Below, in pieces: positions 23,574 to 35,808 of a stretch of 64,000 nucleotides of DNA (its first letter is position 1; the number at the start of each line of letters is the position of its first letter). Both the position numbers and the translations under genes were made by a program. The notes beneath the pieces are model-generated. The model had not been told where the DNA came from. It saw only the letters and a list, made by a program, of their open reading frames with translations, and searched no databases. Source of the stretch: Gnetum montanum (lineage: Eukaryota > Streptophyta > Gnetopsida > Gnetales > Gnetaceae); contig MNCI01028261.1 of assembly GCA_015680685.1 (NCBI GenBank), forward strand, positions 390,663 through 454,662, read 5' to 3'.

Positions 23574-26100
23574 TGGACCATTTGACGTCCAATATATCTT
23601 CTCACAGGAGGGAGGTATTTGAACCACCGATGTCGTAGAATGTTGGGTGATGTACAAACATCCTGATGACTATGTTTCTAATTTCATATTCATCCTGCAT
23701 CACGATGAGCATCTTCGATGGTGGGACATGAAGGGTAGCATCATGCTACTGCCTAACCAAGCAGCTCTTGCGATGCTATATCATAATTTGGGCAGACTGG
23801 GCATCCAAGATCGAGTGGCAGGGCATGTCATGGAGGATCATGACTACTGGGACTATCTTCCCACAAAAGCTCAATAGACAAGAGATCAGCAGCAGGCCAA
23901 GAAATATGAACTATAGTAGGGGAAACATTTTAGTAATCCCTTATTCTTGCAAGGGCCACAAGATGATGGAGATCCTATATTTCATGATACTCATTCGACC
24001 GAACTTCACCTGGGGCTATAGATCCTCAAGTCAGTCATCAAGAACAAACCTCCAAGTGACCACAATCCTCAAGGGGATGGTGGATCATGAAGCAAATCTA
24101 GAAGAGATGACCATGGCCATCACTAGGGTAGATGGGGAGATTGACATCATAGTGGTGCCAATGCCTCTCATTCTTCTCCATCCTCCCCCTCTCCTTCACC
24201 TTCATCTAGCTCAGGCTTTGAGCGTCACAGGGGAAGGTTGGAGAAAAATGACGGTGGTAAGCTGGTTCGAGTGGGGAAATGTGAGGAAGCATGCAACCAA
24301 TCATGTGGTCCTTTCCAACATGAAAGAAGGGGTAGCAAAAATCATCACATACGTCATAGTCCCTAACAAGACTATGATTCAAACAAGCCATTATTATCTA
24401 CTCGAAGCATGCTCCAAATTGCAGAGGCAGTTCACATTCCAAGTAGGCACATGAAGGATAGTCAGATCAAGTGTGCTGACATAAACAACATCCCCAAATT
24501 TGAAGGGGGATACAACTATGATCCACAGACCCATTTGCAGGCATTACATGATGCTAGCACCCTGCAAAACATCGATACAATTGGCAACGGTTGAAGCTAT
24601 TTCCTCGAATACTCATCAAAGAAGCCAAAAGTTGGTACCGGTTCTTAGAGCCAAAATCAATCAAAAGATGGAGTAGAATGCTTAAAATATTTAATGAAAA
24701 ATATCAAACGTACTCTTGAGTGACAAATCTAAGATGGTAGATTTAAGGTTGGAAACAAAGGAATCATGAACCCTTGGATGCCGCCATGAGTAGGTATTAC
24801 TCATTGTTGCATTGGTGCCCTGGTCATGGTTACTCTCAATAGGCACAACTTCACCACATTATTGATGGGCTCCATTTTGAAACACAAACAACCCTTGGTG
24901 TGTACACTAAGGGACGGTTGTCAGAGCTAAGGGTCCATCATTTGTAGCACCTTATTGATCAAGTGGCCAAAGAGGAAGGAGAACTCAAAAAAAAGGAGAG
25001 TGCTGAAGAATTCAACCGAGATCCTTCTCTTAGAAAAAGGGAGGTCCAATTTTGTGATGATGATGAAGAGTCACCACTGGAAGTAGTGGTGAACTGGAAG
25101 ACTTTACTATTACAAAAGTTCGCATCTGAAATATCAGCAAAGGTGGATAAGATATGGGACTCTTTGGATGAGAAATTCCAAAGTATACTAAGGATTTTAA
25201 AAGAGTCCAGAGAGCAGGGTAGTAACCATGATCGGCGTAGGAAGAAGGGAGTTGAACGTACCCAACACAAGGGTAAGGGGAAAGTTGCAGTCACAGAATA
25301 GGTTGCAGACTCTAACATCGAGGAGGATGATGGATGTGACATATGCCAATATGAACATCCTAAGGGATGTTTTCCTGTGGTGTTCCACCTTCAATAGTCT
25401 AGGATCTATGCCTTGAACCCTTGTTTGGGGTAGAGGTAGATACCTCGAAGGTTTTCTTATCCACAAGATAACCTCAGGTGATTCCACTAGTAGCAGTAAA
25501 GATACTATCCAAGTGGAACGCCTCTACAACTGTATGAATATTTCCAATAGTGGCAGCAACCACAAGCATGGGGGATGCCACCTCTAAGGTAACAATACCC
25601 TTACAAGTAGCTAGATCCTTATGGGTACTATGTTCAGCAACTCATCTCTCCAAGAGAGTCTTCCAATCATACGACCTTTCCCAGTTACTAGCACCCCCTA
25701 AATATTTTTTACATCCATCTCCATCACCCAGGGGGCCAAGTCCACACATCTTCTATCCTCCATCACCTTCTTCTACCACTCCTCCATACCATCCCTCTTA
25801 ATTGCCACCTGCTCCATCCATGCAAGGAGAAATATTGTCATAGCCACAACAATGAAATGCTACAAGGGCTGTTAACTTACAACTAGCACCTCGGCGAAGT
25901 GGACCGGAATCCAAGTCACACAAACACCCTTTCCTCTGACCCAATAATCTGAACACATCCTCACCTACACCAGTGGCCAGTGCCTCCGAACCTACCAATG
26001 CCTCTACCATCATACCACTCGAGCAGTCCTCCACTCCACCGCACTCCAACATCCAAACGGTCATGCTCACACATGTTGTGACAAACTGGATCAAAGCAGG
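23574..26100 (+). pseudogene. gag of element F
   Basis: Probable start at the ATG near 23574, with a frameshift before YKHPDDYVSNFIFILHHDE (about 23650). Then a Ser/Pro/His-rich linker; IAEAVHIPSRHMKDSQIK (about 24420); FEGGYNYDPQTHLQALHDAS; a capsid-like SWYRFLEPKSIKRWSRM and FNEKYQTYS; RYYSLLHWCPGHGYSQ; a highly charged linker (24960-25300); and the zinc knuckle CDICQYEHPKGC (25335-25370, C-x2-C-x3-H-x3-C). A Pro/Ser-rich region (25560-25970) leads to protease. Stops and frameshifts are frequent. Expected role: capsid and RNA packaging. Confidence 0.8.
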
Positions 26101-26127
26101 TTTTCTTCCCCAAAAATTGATATATCT

Positions 26128-29100
26128 AGGAAGCCCCCTCATATATCTTCAGGTGGTTGGGAATGAGCCATGCAAAGCTCTTCTGGACTCAGGGTCAGGG
26201 GTTAATTTAATCTCTCATGACATGTATAAGAACTAGAACCTGGACCTGCTAAAGAAAAGCAACATCTAGCTTGAGTTAGCAAATCAATCCATCATCGTTC
26301 CTTTGGGTTTGGTGGAGGACATTGTGACCACCATCTGTGGATGGTCCTACCCTGCTGACTTCCTAGTCATCCATGTGAAAAACTGTAAGGGGAACTTTCC
26401 AATCATCATGGGAAGAGCCTGGCTAAGCATGGTGGATGCACGACTAGGACTTTGAGATCTGTCCCTAAACATTTCAAAGGAAAATCCTTTTGGGAAGATC
26501 GAGAAGAAAAGAGTTCCATGCATCGCGTACAGTAACTCAGGGTGAAACTATGTGCAGCAATCATGGTCTGCTAAGTAGACATCCATTCAAGCATGTAGTC
26601 AATGTATCAAGGAATCACCAATTCAATAGTGCCTATACGCAGCAACCACTAACCAAGAAGGCACCTAGTGGCTAACAGCTGATCTTGGTAGCAGCACAAT
26701 ATGCATGGAACCATCTAAGGGGCTAGTGAAAGCCTACATTGACAACATAGATGTGATGGAGGAGATTCATCAATAGACCTCCAAAATTAATGACTTAGAT
26801 GAATGGGGAAAGCTAGACATCCCTGAGAGTTTCAAGCAAGAGCCCCTTGAGCTAAAATCCCTACCGGCTCACTTAGAGTATGCATTCTTGCAAAATGACA
26901 AGCCGGTAATTATCAATGCTGCCCTTGCTCCTGAACAAAAATAGGAGTTGTTGGTGATGGTAAACAAATGGGTTGCTGCATTCGTGTGGTCCTATCCTAA
27001 GCTGACTAGTGTTGATCCCAGGATTTGCCAACACTGAATATACCTTGACCCTTCCATGAAGCCACGAAGATAGCCACAAAGATGGTTGAATCCAAAATTA
27101 AAAGCAAGTTGTAAAGGATGAAATTGAACAATTGCTAAAGGTGGGATTCATCTATTCTGTCGTTGACAGTGAATGGGTTAACCTACTCATTATTGTACCC
27201 AAGAAAGATGGCAAGTGGAGGGTCTATATTGATTTTCGGTTACTCAACATGGCAACTTTCAAGGACCACTTCTTGCTTTCATTTATGGACCAAGTGTTGG
27301 ACATAATCATAGGACACCAATATTACAGTTTTTTGGATGGTTATAGTCGTTATAACTAGATCCAAATTGCACCATAGGACCAGGCCAAAACTACTTTCAC
27401 AAGTCCATGGGGGACTTTTGCATATAAGAAGATGCCCTTTGGCCCGTGCAATGCACCTATGACATTCCAACGCATTGTCTTAAGCATCTTCTAGCAACAA
27501 ATCGGCAATGATGTAGAAGTCTTCATGGATGACTTCTCCACCTATGGTGCCACATTTGAGCAAGCCTTAGACCACCTAGAGCAAGTTTTAAAGAGGTGTG
27601 TAGACACCAATCTATGGCTCAATTGGCAAAAGAGCCATCTAATGGTCCAAGAGAGCATTGTGCTGGGGCATCACATTTCATCAACAAGGATCAATGTAGA
27701 CCCTAAAAAGATTAGGGTCATCCAAGGAATTACCCATCAACCAAGTACTATCAAAGATGTGCAGTCATTCCTTGGACACACTGGTTACTACCGACACTTC
27801 ATTGAGCACTTCTCAAAGATAGCCTAGCCATTGGTAGAACTTACAAAGAAGGATGCTCTGTTTGTTTAGACTAGGAAATGCGAATACACATTCCAAGAGC
27901 TGAAGTAGAAACTCGTAGAAGCTCTAGTTCTATGCATACTTGATTGGTCCAGACCCTTTCATATCATGATGAATGCTTCCAACTACACTTTAGGATTCGT
28001 GCTTACATAGTGTGATGATCATAAATGTCCATATTATATCCACTATGCAAGCCATAGCATTGTGGGTGCACAACTGAACTATACCACCACTGAGAAAGAA
28101 TTGATGGTGGTGGTGTTCGCATTAGACAAATTCCAACACTATGTGCTCGGATACGAGGTGTTTGTGCACATAGACCATAGTGCTATCTAGTTCCTAATGA
28201 ATAAACCAATGGTGAACCCCTGCATAATTTGGTGGCTAGTTATTCTTTAGCAGTTTGACCTAACTATGGTAGACAGAAAGGGATCTGAGAATGTGGTTGT
28301 TGACCACTTTTCTTAGTTGTGATGGGATAACGTAGAAGAGGAGGAGCCTTTATCTTACCAGTTTCTATATGAACTCCTCTTCACAGGCGCCCTTGATCCT
28401 CAAACACCCAAGGAATCCCCTTGGTTCAACCGCATCCTTACCTACCTTACAACACAGGAGCTGCCAAAAGAATGGAATCATCAGCAGAAACAATAGTTTC
28501 TCCATAAGGTCAAGCCTTTCATGGAAATCAATAGCCACCTCTACAAAGTGTGCATGGACAACTTGGTTCAATGGTGTGTCCCTGATGCTGATACACTGCG
28601 CATCCTCCAAGATGCTCATGAGGGCCCTTGTGGGGGCCATTATGCTAGATGTAGAACAACCATTAAAATCCTACTTGCAAGGTATTATTGGACTACACTT
28701 TTCAAGGACACACAATGGTTCACCTGCTCCTGCGAACGATGCCAAATAGATGGTCGAATGATGGCTCAGTTGGAGGAACCTCAATAGTGGATTCAACCAC
28801 TAGAGCCCTTCGACATCTGGGGTATTGACTTCATGGGATCCATCACCCCCTTGTCAAATGAAAAGGCATACATCATCGTGGCGGTGGACTATTGTTCAAA
28901 GTGGGCAGAAGCAGTAGTCATCATTGACTGTTCTTCCAACACCGCTACATGATTTGTCCAACAACAAATCATTACCAGGTTTGGAGTGCCTCGTGCACTC
29001 ATTTCTGACAATGGCACTCACTTCATGGGGGTTACTTTTCAAAAAATCATGCAATGCTTAGGGGTAACACATAAATTCACAACACCTTATCACCCCCAAG

Positions 29101-29775
29101 CCAACGAGCAGGCCAAAGTCACAAATAGGAAAATTACCAAGATCATCACATGAACAATTAGCAAATATAGGAGGGATTGGAGCACCAAGCTTAACGATGC
29201 CCTATGGGCCTATCGCTCCACCTGGAAACTTCCTATAGAGTACTCTCCCTATGACTTAGTGTACGATAAGTTGCCAACACTTCCAATCAAAGTAGAACTC
29301 CAGACACTATCCATTGCCTATGACCTTAGTCTTGACCTACTGCTAGCACAACGAGAACGATTAATTAATTTAAGTGTGCTAGATGAGAACTAATTAGTGA
29401 CCCTATTTTCCAATGAGATCCACAAGTCCTATAACAAGAAACGACATGATCTTAGGATCTAGAAGGTTACCTTTTGATGTGGAGACAAGGTATTATATTG
29501 GAACCCCTCACATATATCCCGACTGACTAAGTTTCAGACACTATGAGAGGGACCTTATATTGTCTCTGAAACCTTCCCATCTAGGGCCTTGCTAATTCAG
29601 AAACCTAGGGATCCCACCAGAACACAGTTGGTCAACCGCCAACAACTCAAACCTTTCCGTGAGTTTCACACAACCAGTGCCACAACCTCATTATCAACTG
29701 GTCATCCATGTTCCATCTTTCATGTCTCCTCCTTTCCACCTAGTCATGGAGGAGACCCTCATCCTTGCTGATCCA
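26128..29775 (+). pseudogene. pol of element F (protease-RT-RNase H-integrase), stop-ridden
   Basis: Protease: CKALLDSGSGVNLISHDMY (about 26172, catalytic D-S-G). RT: VPKKDGKWRVYIDFRLLNMA (about 27200), YYSFLDGYSRYN, FMPFGPCNAP-like palm, catalytic FMDDFSTYG (27522-27548). RNase H: MMNASNYTLGFVL, ATEKEL-type TTEKELMVVVFALDKF and HIDHSAI (27960-28190). Integrase: zinc block DAHEGPCGGHYA with CERCQ (28610-28745), core [35 protein letters not shown] and YHPQANEQAKVT, where the expected catalytic Glu reads Lys. C-terminal end: EGPYIVSETFPSRALLIQKP. By my reading, 18 stops between 27358 and 29550 are 12 TAG, 5 TGA and 1 TAA. Confidence 0.9.
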
Positions 29776-29799
29776 TTTCACTGCACCACTCATCATTTT

Positions 29800-29980
29800 A
29801 TCATTTTTTGTTTTACACATTTTTGTTTTGCACTTTTTTCTTTTACACTTTTTGTTTTCCACTTCTTGTTTTCCATTTTTTGTTTTCCAATTTTTGTTTT
29901 ACACTTCTTTGTTCCCACTTTTTTTTTTACAATTTTTTTTATTTTTCATTTTTTTTGTTCTTTTTGTTTACTTTTTGTCG
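29800..29980 (+). other. T-rich tract after pol of element F
   Basis: Imperfect repeats of TTTTTGTTTTACAC and TTTTTGTTTTCCAC just after the pol stop. Hydrophobic ORFs spanning it reflect Phe/Leu codons in T-runs, not a membrane protein. Confidence 0.65.
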
Positions 29981-30374
29981 TCATATTGTTTGGCACGGTC
30001 GATTTTCGTTACGATGGGTATTGTCCTAGTCTTCCTAGTTATCTAGTTTTTGCCATTGCATGGTTTTCCTTGGATTGTACGTCATTGTCACTTCATAAAC
30101 TTTGCAGTGAGTCCATGTCATCCACCCATTCACCATTCCATGGTTTTCCTTTTGTCGCAAACATGCAACCCCTTCATTTAACAACATTTTAATCAATGTG
30201 TAACTTGTGTAGTTCCCCAAATGAGGGATGACCCAATGGTTTGAATTAGGTGTGACTTCAAAGGGAATGCTTTATTCATTGTTTTGTTCTATTCCCTGGG
30301 TTGCTTGTGTGTCCTTACATATTTCCTACCACTCCAAGTCTCCCTGCGCAGAAGCTTTTGGGTAGTTTGACCTT

Positions 30375-30576
30375 GCATGGTGTGGTCCTCATTGAAAAAA
30401 TTCAAAAGAAAAAAGAAACACAGAAAAAAATAAAAGAATAAATTGAGGATTCAAAGCACACCCCTTGGTCAGATGCATGCACCTACACATGGGTCTTCGC
30501 ATGGTGTGGTTCTCCCACACAAATAAAAATAAAAACAAAAATATAACGCAGTGCGAATTCAAAGCACACCCCTTAG
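30375..30576 (+). repeat. Two A-loop hairpin repeat units of element F
   Basis: Units at about 30375-30468 and 30499-30576: GCATGGTGTGGT, CCTC/TCCC, an A-rich loop, ATTCAAAGCACACCCCTT. Homologous to 6211-6462 (B) and 3211-3335 (H). Confidence 0.7.
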
Positions 30577-31800
30577 ATCGCCTCTCATGGGCCACACACA
30601 CTAGTTATGGGACCCCTTTGGTTCCCTGTAACTTTCTCACATTTCACTTCCCTCTTCTCATGTTTCCTGGAGTGGTGGTTTTCTATAGGGCCATTCTTGT
30701 TTCCTTGGGGATGATCGAGACTTCATCTATCGCTGCGAGGTCATTGTTTGTGGATGGTTTGGGTCTATCCTTAGGAAAGGTTCTGTTGGGTCACTTAACC
30801 ACACTTACACATGGGGTTTTCATGTGGCCAACACTCAGAATTTCCATTCTCTCCTCTCCTTCCATTCCCACTTCTCTCCATACATACCTCACTACCCTTT
30901 TTATGTTTTGTGGGTTCATCGTGTTTTCTATTGGTCTTGCATGCCTTGGTGGGTTCTCTTGATTTAAACTCTTCATTGGTGATACCTATTATCAGCACCT
31001 GGGCCCACAGACCTTGGTGTTGAGGGTATGCAGGGGCTATAAGGTTGTTGCCTGCTATGGGGAGGACCCATCTGCATATTCTTGGTTTTGCCTATTTAGT
31101 CTTCCATCCATTGGATTTCTTGGTTGCTTGTTTTCAGTGTCCCATTGTTCGATTTCATCCTTGCTCAAGTTCTTTTTGACTTCCGTTCTCCAATTTTGTC
31201 TTTTTTTCGCACTTAATTCCCTTCCTTTTGTCTTCAACCATGATCAGGCCTTTCCTACTCTTCAATCACCTTGATTTGGATTTTCAAATTTTTCATTTCG
31301 AGTATTTTTTGGTTTGGTCAATGCTGGTCTTCGGGTGAACAGTGCTACGTATACGGGGCCCCATATATGCAGCCACTGCATATACACAGCCATGTATATG
31401 CAACCCTGTCAACGCAACACCCAACCCCATATATATATCCACCGCACCTTCTCATTTTTTCATCATTTAGAGTCCAAATTGAGGAAATTTTTTGCCATTT
31501 CTTTGCCTAACCCTTTCCAACGCATCTACATTCCATCACGTATCTGCATCAACCTATCCTTTCCCTTCTACGCAACCGAAGGTATGCACTTAGTCATGGG
31601 GGTGGTGCCTTTATGTAATTAATTAATTAATTAATTAGTTGGTAATTACAAAACCTTTAGCCCTAACCCCTAAATTAAACACTCTGGGAGACTTAACGAT
31701 GTGCCTATGCAATTAACATAACTTGGTCAAACTAAGAAGGTATATACAGACCATTTTAAGCTACTTCTAAATGGTCTAATGGATGGTTATGTTTGTTTTT
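30577..31800 (+). other. Conserved post-pol non-coding block of element F
   Basis: No gene supported. Contains the shared motif GCTATGGGGAGGACC (about 31053). It ends with a T-rich acceptor TTTGTTTTTAG at 31792-31802 that abuts the ORF3 start codon; branch-point-like TTCTAAA and TCTAATG lie 20-30 bases upstream. Likely an intron 3' end. Confidence 0.5.
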
Positions 31801-31802
31801 AG

Positions 31803-32384
31803 ATGGCACCCAAATCGAGGCACCCAAGGAATGAAGAACTATCAAAACCAAGGGACAAGCATCCACGTATGGAAAGGGGATGATGAATGCAACTACTAGA
31901 GTATGTGGAGGGTTCCTATGCAACCGGGCCCTTCCACGAATGACCTGATGTGGAATCTATCCACTAGATTCCCGAAGAGGAGATTCCCGATGTGCAATTG
32001 TTAGGGGATGAGACTCCTGGGATAGCACCACGGCTTGAGGTCACATCAACCTAAGCCTACCTTGATGCTATCATGCCACACGAGGTGTAATAGATGATCC
32101 TCCAAGAGTTAAATTTTTGACCATTCCTCAAAAACATGCTAGAAGATGTGAGACTTCAATTGTAGAACTCTCTGATGTGGCCAATCATCACAACCAGTGG
32201 TGAGTGGTACTTAGGAGAAACATATCTCTTCTAAACGAATCTGTAGCTAGGGTCAAGAGTAAGAATCAAGGACATATATGTCTCTTACTATTCAAAAACA
32301 ATAGCGCAAGCTCTAGGGTTGCCTGAAACTAGGGCAGATGTGGTAGAAATTCCTAAACAGGCTGATCTAGAGGTGAAGGTGTAA
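31803..32384 (+). pseudogene. ORF3 of element F, N-terminal part
   Basis: ATG at 31803 immediately after the AG of the putative splice acceptor. Basic N-terminus MAPKSRHPRNEE; then a conserved block GEWYLGETYLF...VRIKDIYVSYYSKTIAQ, ALGLPE (about 32190-32325) matching ORF2 of element C. Several TAG stops. The frame breaks at 32384, where about 3.4 kb of unrelated DNA begins; ORF3 resumes near 35800. It lies in the position of the env-like ORF of Athila elements, but no membrane segment is seen. Confidence 0.65.
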
Positions 32385-35300
32385 TGAACTAGACGGTGCT
32401 ACGGGGTTGAGTGCAAGGTGTTGGCGACCGTTCGGGACGCGACCACCAACGGGTGTCCTCGAATAGGATTTAGGTGCCTGCTGGTCTCTAGCAACACCAA
32501 GGCCCAGATACCTCCAAATAAACTCAGTAGTTAATGTGAGTATGTGTGTGTGCTATTGCAGCCTGCGGTTGTATGAAATGTAACGGTTGCGTTGTGTGTA
32601 AACTACAAATGACTTACTTTAAAGAGATTCAGCCAACTTTGCTAAGTAATGTGAGTTGTTGAAAATTTTCTATTTTGTTCAACTGCCTATTCTACGTGGT
32701 CCTTATAATACCTACTTGTAACAAATAAAATTTTGCAAAAACATTTGAGCACAACTCCGCAATCTACTCCTAATTTTCCCTAGAGAAAGATATAGTTCCA
32801 CAAGAAAACTAGAAATAGAGCAAGATTCGATGGAAATAAGCAGAAAAGAAGAGAAAGCAGATTTGTGTAGACCTCAAATATTTAAACAAGGTAAAATGAC
32901 ACGAGTAAACACTTCGCAATAAAGCTATCCCAAATTCAATATCTACGAATTGTTCAAACTTCCAAGGCTCAAACAAGCAATATCTTCAAGACAATCCTAT
33001 TATGCTACCAAAAATTGCTGCGTAAACTACCACGTACGAGACTCCATTTTGACTAGATAATAGATGTCAACGATTGCATTCAAACAGAACCTTTAAAAGA
33101 CTTGACAATTTCTGATTGAAATACCACGGGAATTCACTTTAAAGATAAAAAGAAGCTATTCTGGTCCCATCAAAATACCAAAGATTTTCTGAACCCTCTC
33201 GACTACTGAATTGTTCAACGGCGTGACTACAAACAGAGGCTCTCTTACAACAATCCCAATAGCAGTTCCCACACGTTGCACAATAACGAAATTTACTACT
33301 AAAATGCTCTTAAGGCTTTTAAACACAAGCGCTTCTATGGCAAAATTTTAATAGAAATTTCTATCGGGCAACAAGAACAGTAAGAGCAATCTAAAAATCC
33401 CAAAATTACTTGCCAAGGATGATACTATCTAAACCACTAGCTAAACAATTTAAACAAAACAAAAAATAAAATACATAACTCACAGGACCATGACAAAGAG
33501 GCTGAAATCTTTACTCTAGCAAGCCATCTTACAAGCAATCGTTCACAATTTCTTCTTTACAAAGCTCTTCTCAAGACCCCAAGTGTGTCTCCGAGTGAGA
33601 GCCCAAGTGTGATCCCAATGTCTTCTCAAAAGTGTAATGTATGAGACCTCCCAAAAGTCCTTCCAAAAAAGTTTTGAGACCCTTCCTCCTTGACCCCTGA
33701 AGCCTTTTTATAGGGTTCAAAGGTAGGTAGGGAAGTTACATATTTAAAAATATCTCACCTAACTTCTCTCCCAAGTAACTTGGCCAACCAATTAGAAGAT
33801 TACTTGCCCAACAAGTTAGGAGGAAGTTATGTAGTTAGGGAGTTAGGAAGTTATACATTGAATTAGGAGAAATTTATGCTAGCATTAATATTTATATTAA
33901 ATGTAATGTGATATTACAAATAAATATTTTAAATATTTTAACATCAATATTGCAAATATTTTTATGGGTAGCAACTTATATATAATAATGTTTTAAAATA
34001 ATATTTTAGTTATTATGATAATTAAAGGGAAGTTTTCTAAAATAGGGCTTCACACTATATGTACTTCATTAATGGTTATTATATATATATATATATCTAT
34101 ATATATATATATATGTGTGTGTAGATTAATTTGCTAGATATTTTAATCACCCGATGCTTTTGTAAAGTTATATACGAGTGGTAGTAATGAAATAATTTTA
34201 CATATATCTTGGTAAAAGTGGCAGAGTTAATGAATGGGTTAAAATAATTCTTATTTGTCTTCCCTGGTAAATTGCGTGGATAATCGGCAACAGTTCCAAA
34301 ACAACAGGCATAATCGGTTGGTTCATTTTCTCCTTTCTCTGCACAAAACCTGTAAGAACCGACACATGTTCTAGCCAAGATCCAAAGTGTTGTATCAACC
34401 AAAACTGTATGTTTGAACTGCCACCGCACAATAAGGCCCTGCAAAATCGTAACCAACTGCCACCGCGGGAGAAGGTTCTGCAACTTCATCTGGTTCCGTT
34501 GTCGCGTGGTGTGATGTTCAATTTCTGGAGGAGAAGGGTTTTTCTTGAAGAACGATGTGCTGAACATACTGTTTTAAACAGAGGGTTTCGGTTGTTAGAG
34601 ATTTTTGTTTTGCCCCCAAATTGGCTTAGGGCTTCCTGTGTTTGTTAAATTTTTTCTGAATCGTCACCGCCATTGTCATTGATTGTAGGAGCAGGGGCTA
34701 ATGTATTGTGGATCTACATCCAGAGAAACCGCAGGAACCTTCTGAGACATTGCAACCCGCACAATAGAAACCACTACGGCCTATAAAACTTAACATCAAA
34801 ATCAAGGTTTCAACAAGGTGTGACTCCTTTCTCCGTGTATTTCGTAGATGAGGGTTTTGATTTTTTTTCAAAAATAATATCTCTGCGTTTATGGAAAAGA
34901 TGTCTATCTGTGCCAAGATTAATGTTGCTTGATGGTTTGTGTAGGGTTTCAATGCACCTTGGATCGCCTCCAACTTTTTGCGCTTGTTCTGAATCAGCAT
35001 TTCAAGCAACGTCAATGGTGGAGGTGTAGAGCAACGGCTATGGCGGTGTTTGTTGGCTTGGCTGTGACCTTGCAGTGGCCGTGTATTTTCCAGGAACACT
35101 GCAGGCTTCCTTTCGCTTCACTGATATTATTTCTATGGTGTTTTCTTCCCCACCATTGCTACGATCAGTAGGTATACAGTGGACGTTGGTTCAACTATGG
35201 TCTTCCTTTCCTCCTCTCTCATTACTGCATAATCTTTCAAAACAACTGAGGCGTTGCTAATTTTTGTTTAATTTCTGATTTTCAAGGAGTTTCAAATGTT

Positions 35301-35808
35301 ATCTTAAGGATACGATCGAGTTTAACAATCGGGATCTGCAACTTAGTGCCTTTCACGTAAATAACATACTTCCTTCCTTGCTATAGTACTACCCTCTGAT
35401 CTTTAATAAAGGAATAATTTGGCACTTTCATCTTGTACCCAGAAGGCTTCAACATCAAATTCTTTACTTGTAAAGCTGTAATTTACTTGTAAATTTACAA
35501 CCATAGATTCCTCCAATTTTGAATAAAATATTTCAACTATTCCATGGAATGGCCAAATGTGCCAACACAAGGAATTCAGCTCCTTGACCACGGTGAAGAG
35601 AGACTATTCAAAGATAGCATCTTACCATCTGAATCCAACGGTAAGACCCAGCAAAATCACTACCTTCTTCGCTTGTGCATGTGCCACCTTGAGTGGGAAA
35701 TTTCCCATGAGTCTTCCATAGCTATTGTTTTTGGAGATTGAAAAAAGATTCGCATAGAATGAATGTGGAAGAAGAGCTTTCCCCTTTCCCTACCTCATCT
35801 GAAAGTTG
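32385..35808. other. Unclassified insertion in ORF3 of element F
   Basis: About 3.4 kb unlike the flanking element, bounded by short imperfect direct repeats (GTGTAA at 32379-32384 and 35808-35813). The left part (to about 34060) is LTR- or promoter-like on the minus strand (CTATAAAAAGG near 33708). The right part (34100-35750) is gene-like, CpG-richer sequence with ORFs of 130-156 codons that I cannot identify. A TA microsatellite is at 34080-34113. No terminal inverted repeats or poly(A) tail were found. Confidence 0.45.

Noticed and set aside
24959-25342. 127-codon Ser-rich minus-strand ORF
   Set aside because: It is the antisense shadow of the charged linker of the F gag.
29659-30192. 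Hydrophobic 177-codon ORF that looks like a multi-pass membrane protein
   Set aside because: It reads through the integrase C-terminus out of frame and the T-rich tract; Phe/Leu richness is due to T-runs, and the tract is shared in non-coding form by other elements.
32385-34060. Complete solo LTR in minus orientation
   Set aside because: A TATA-like box and possible TG/CA ends exist, but no matching 5-bp target duplication was found at the candidate ends, so it is not called.
34080-34113. TA-rich palindromic run as a possible origin or hairpin element
   Set aside because: A simple TA microsatellite explains it.
34097-35099. Minus-strand ORFs of 156 and 133 codons with Cys-rich segments
   Set aside because: No recognisable domain, overlapping ORFs on the other strand are of similar length, and no splice or promoter evidence was found; reported only as part of the unclassified insertion.
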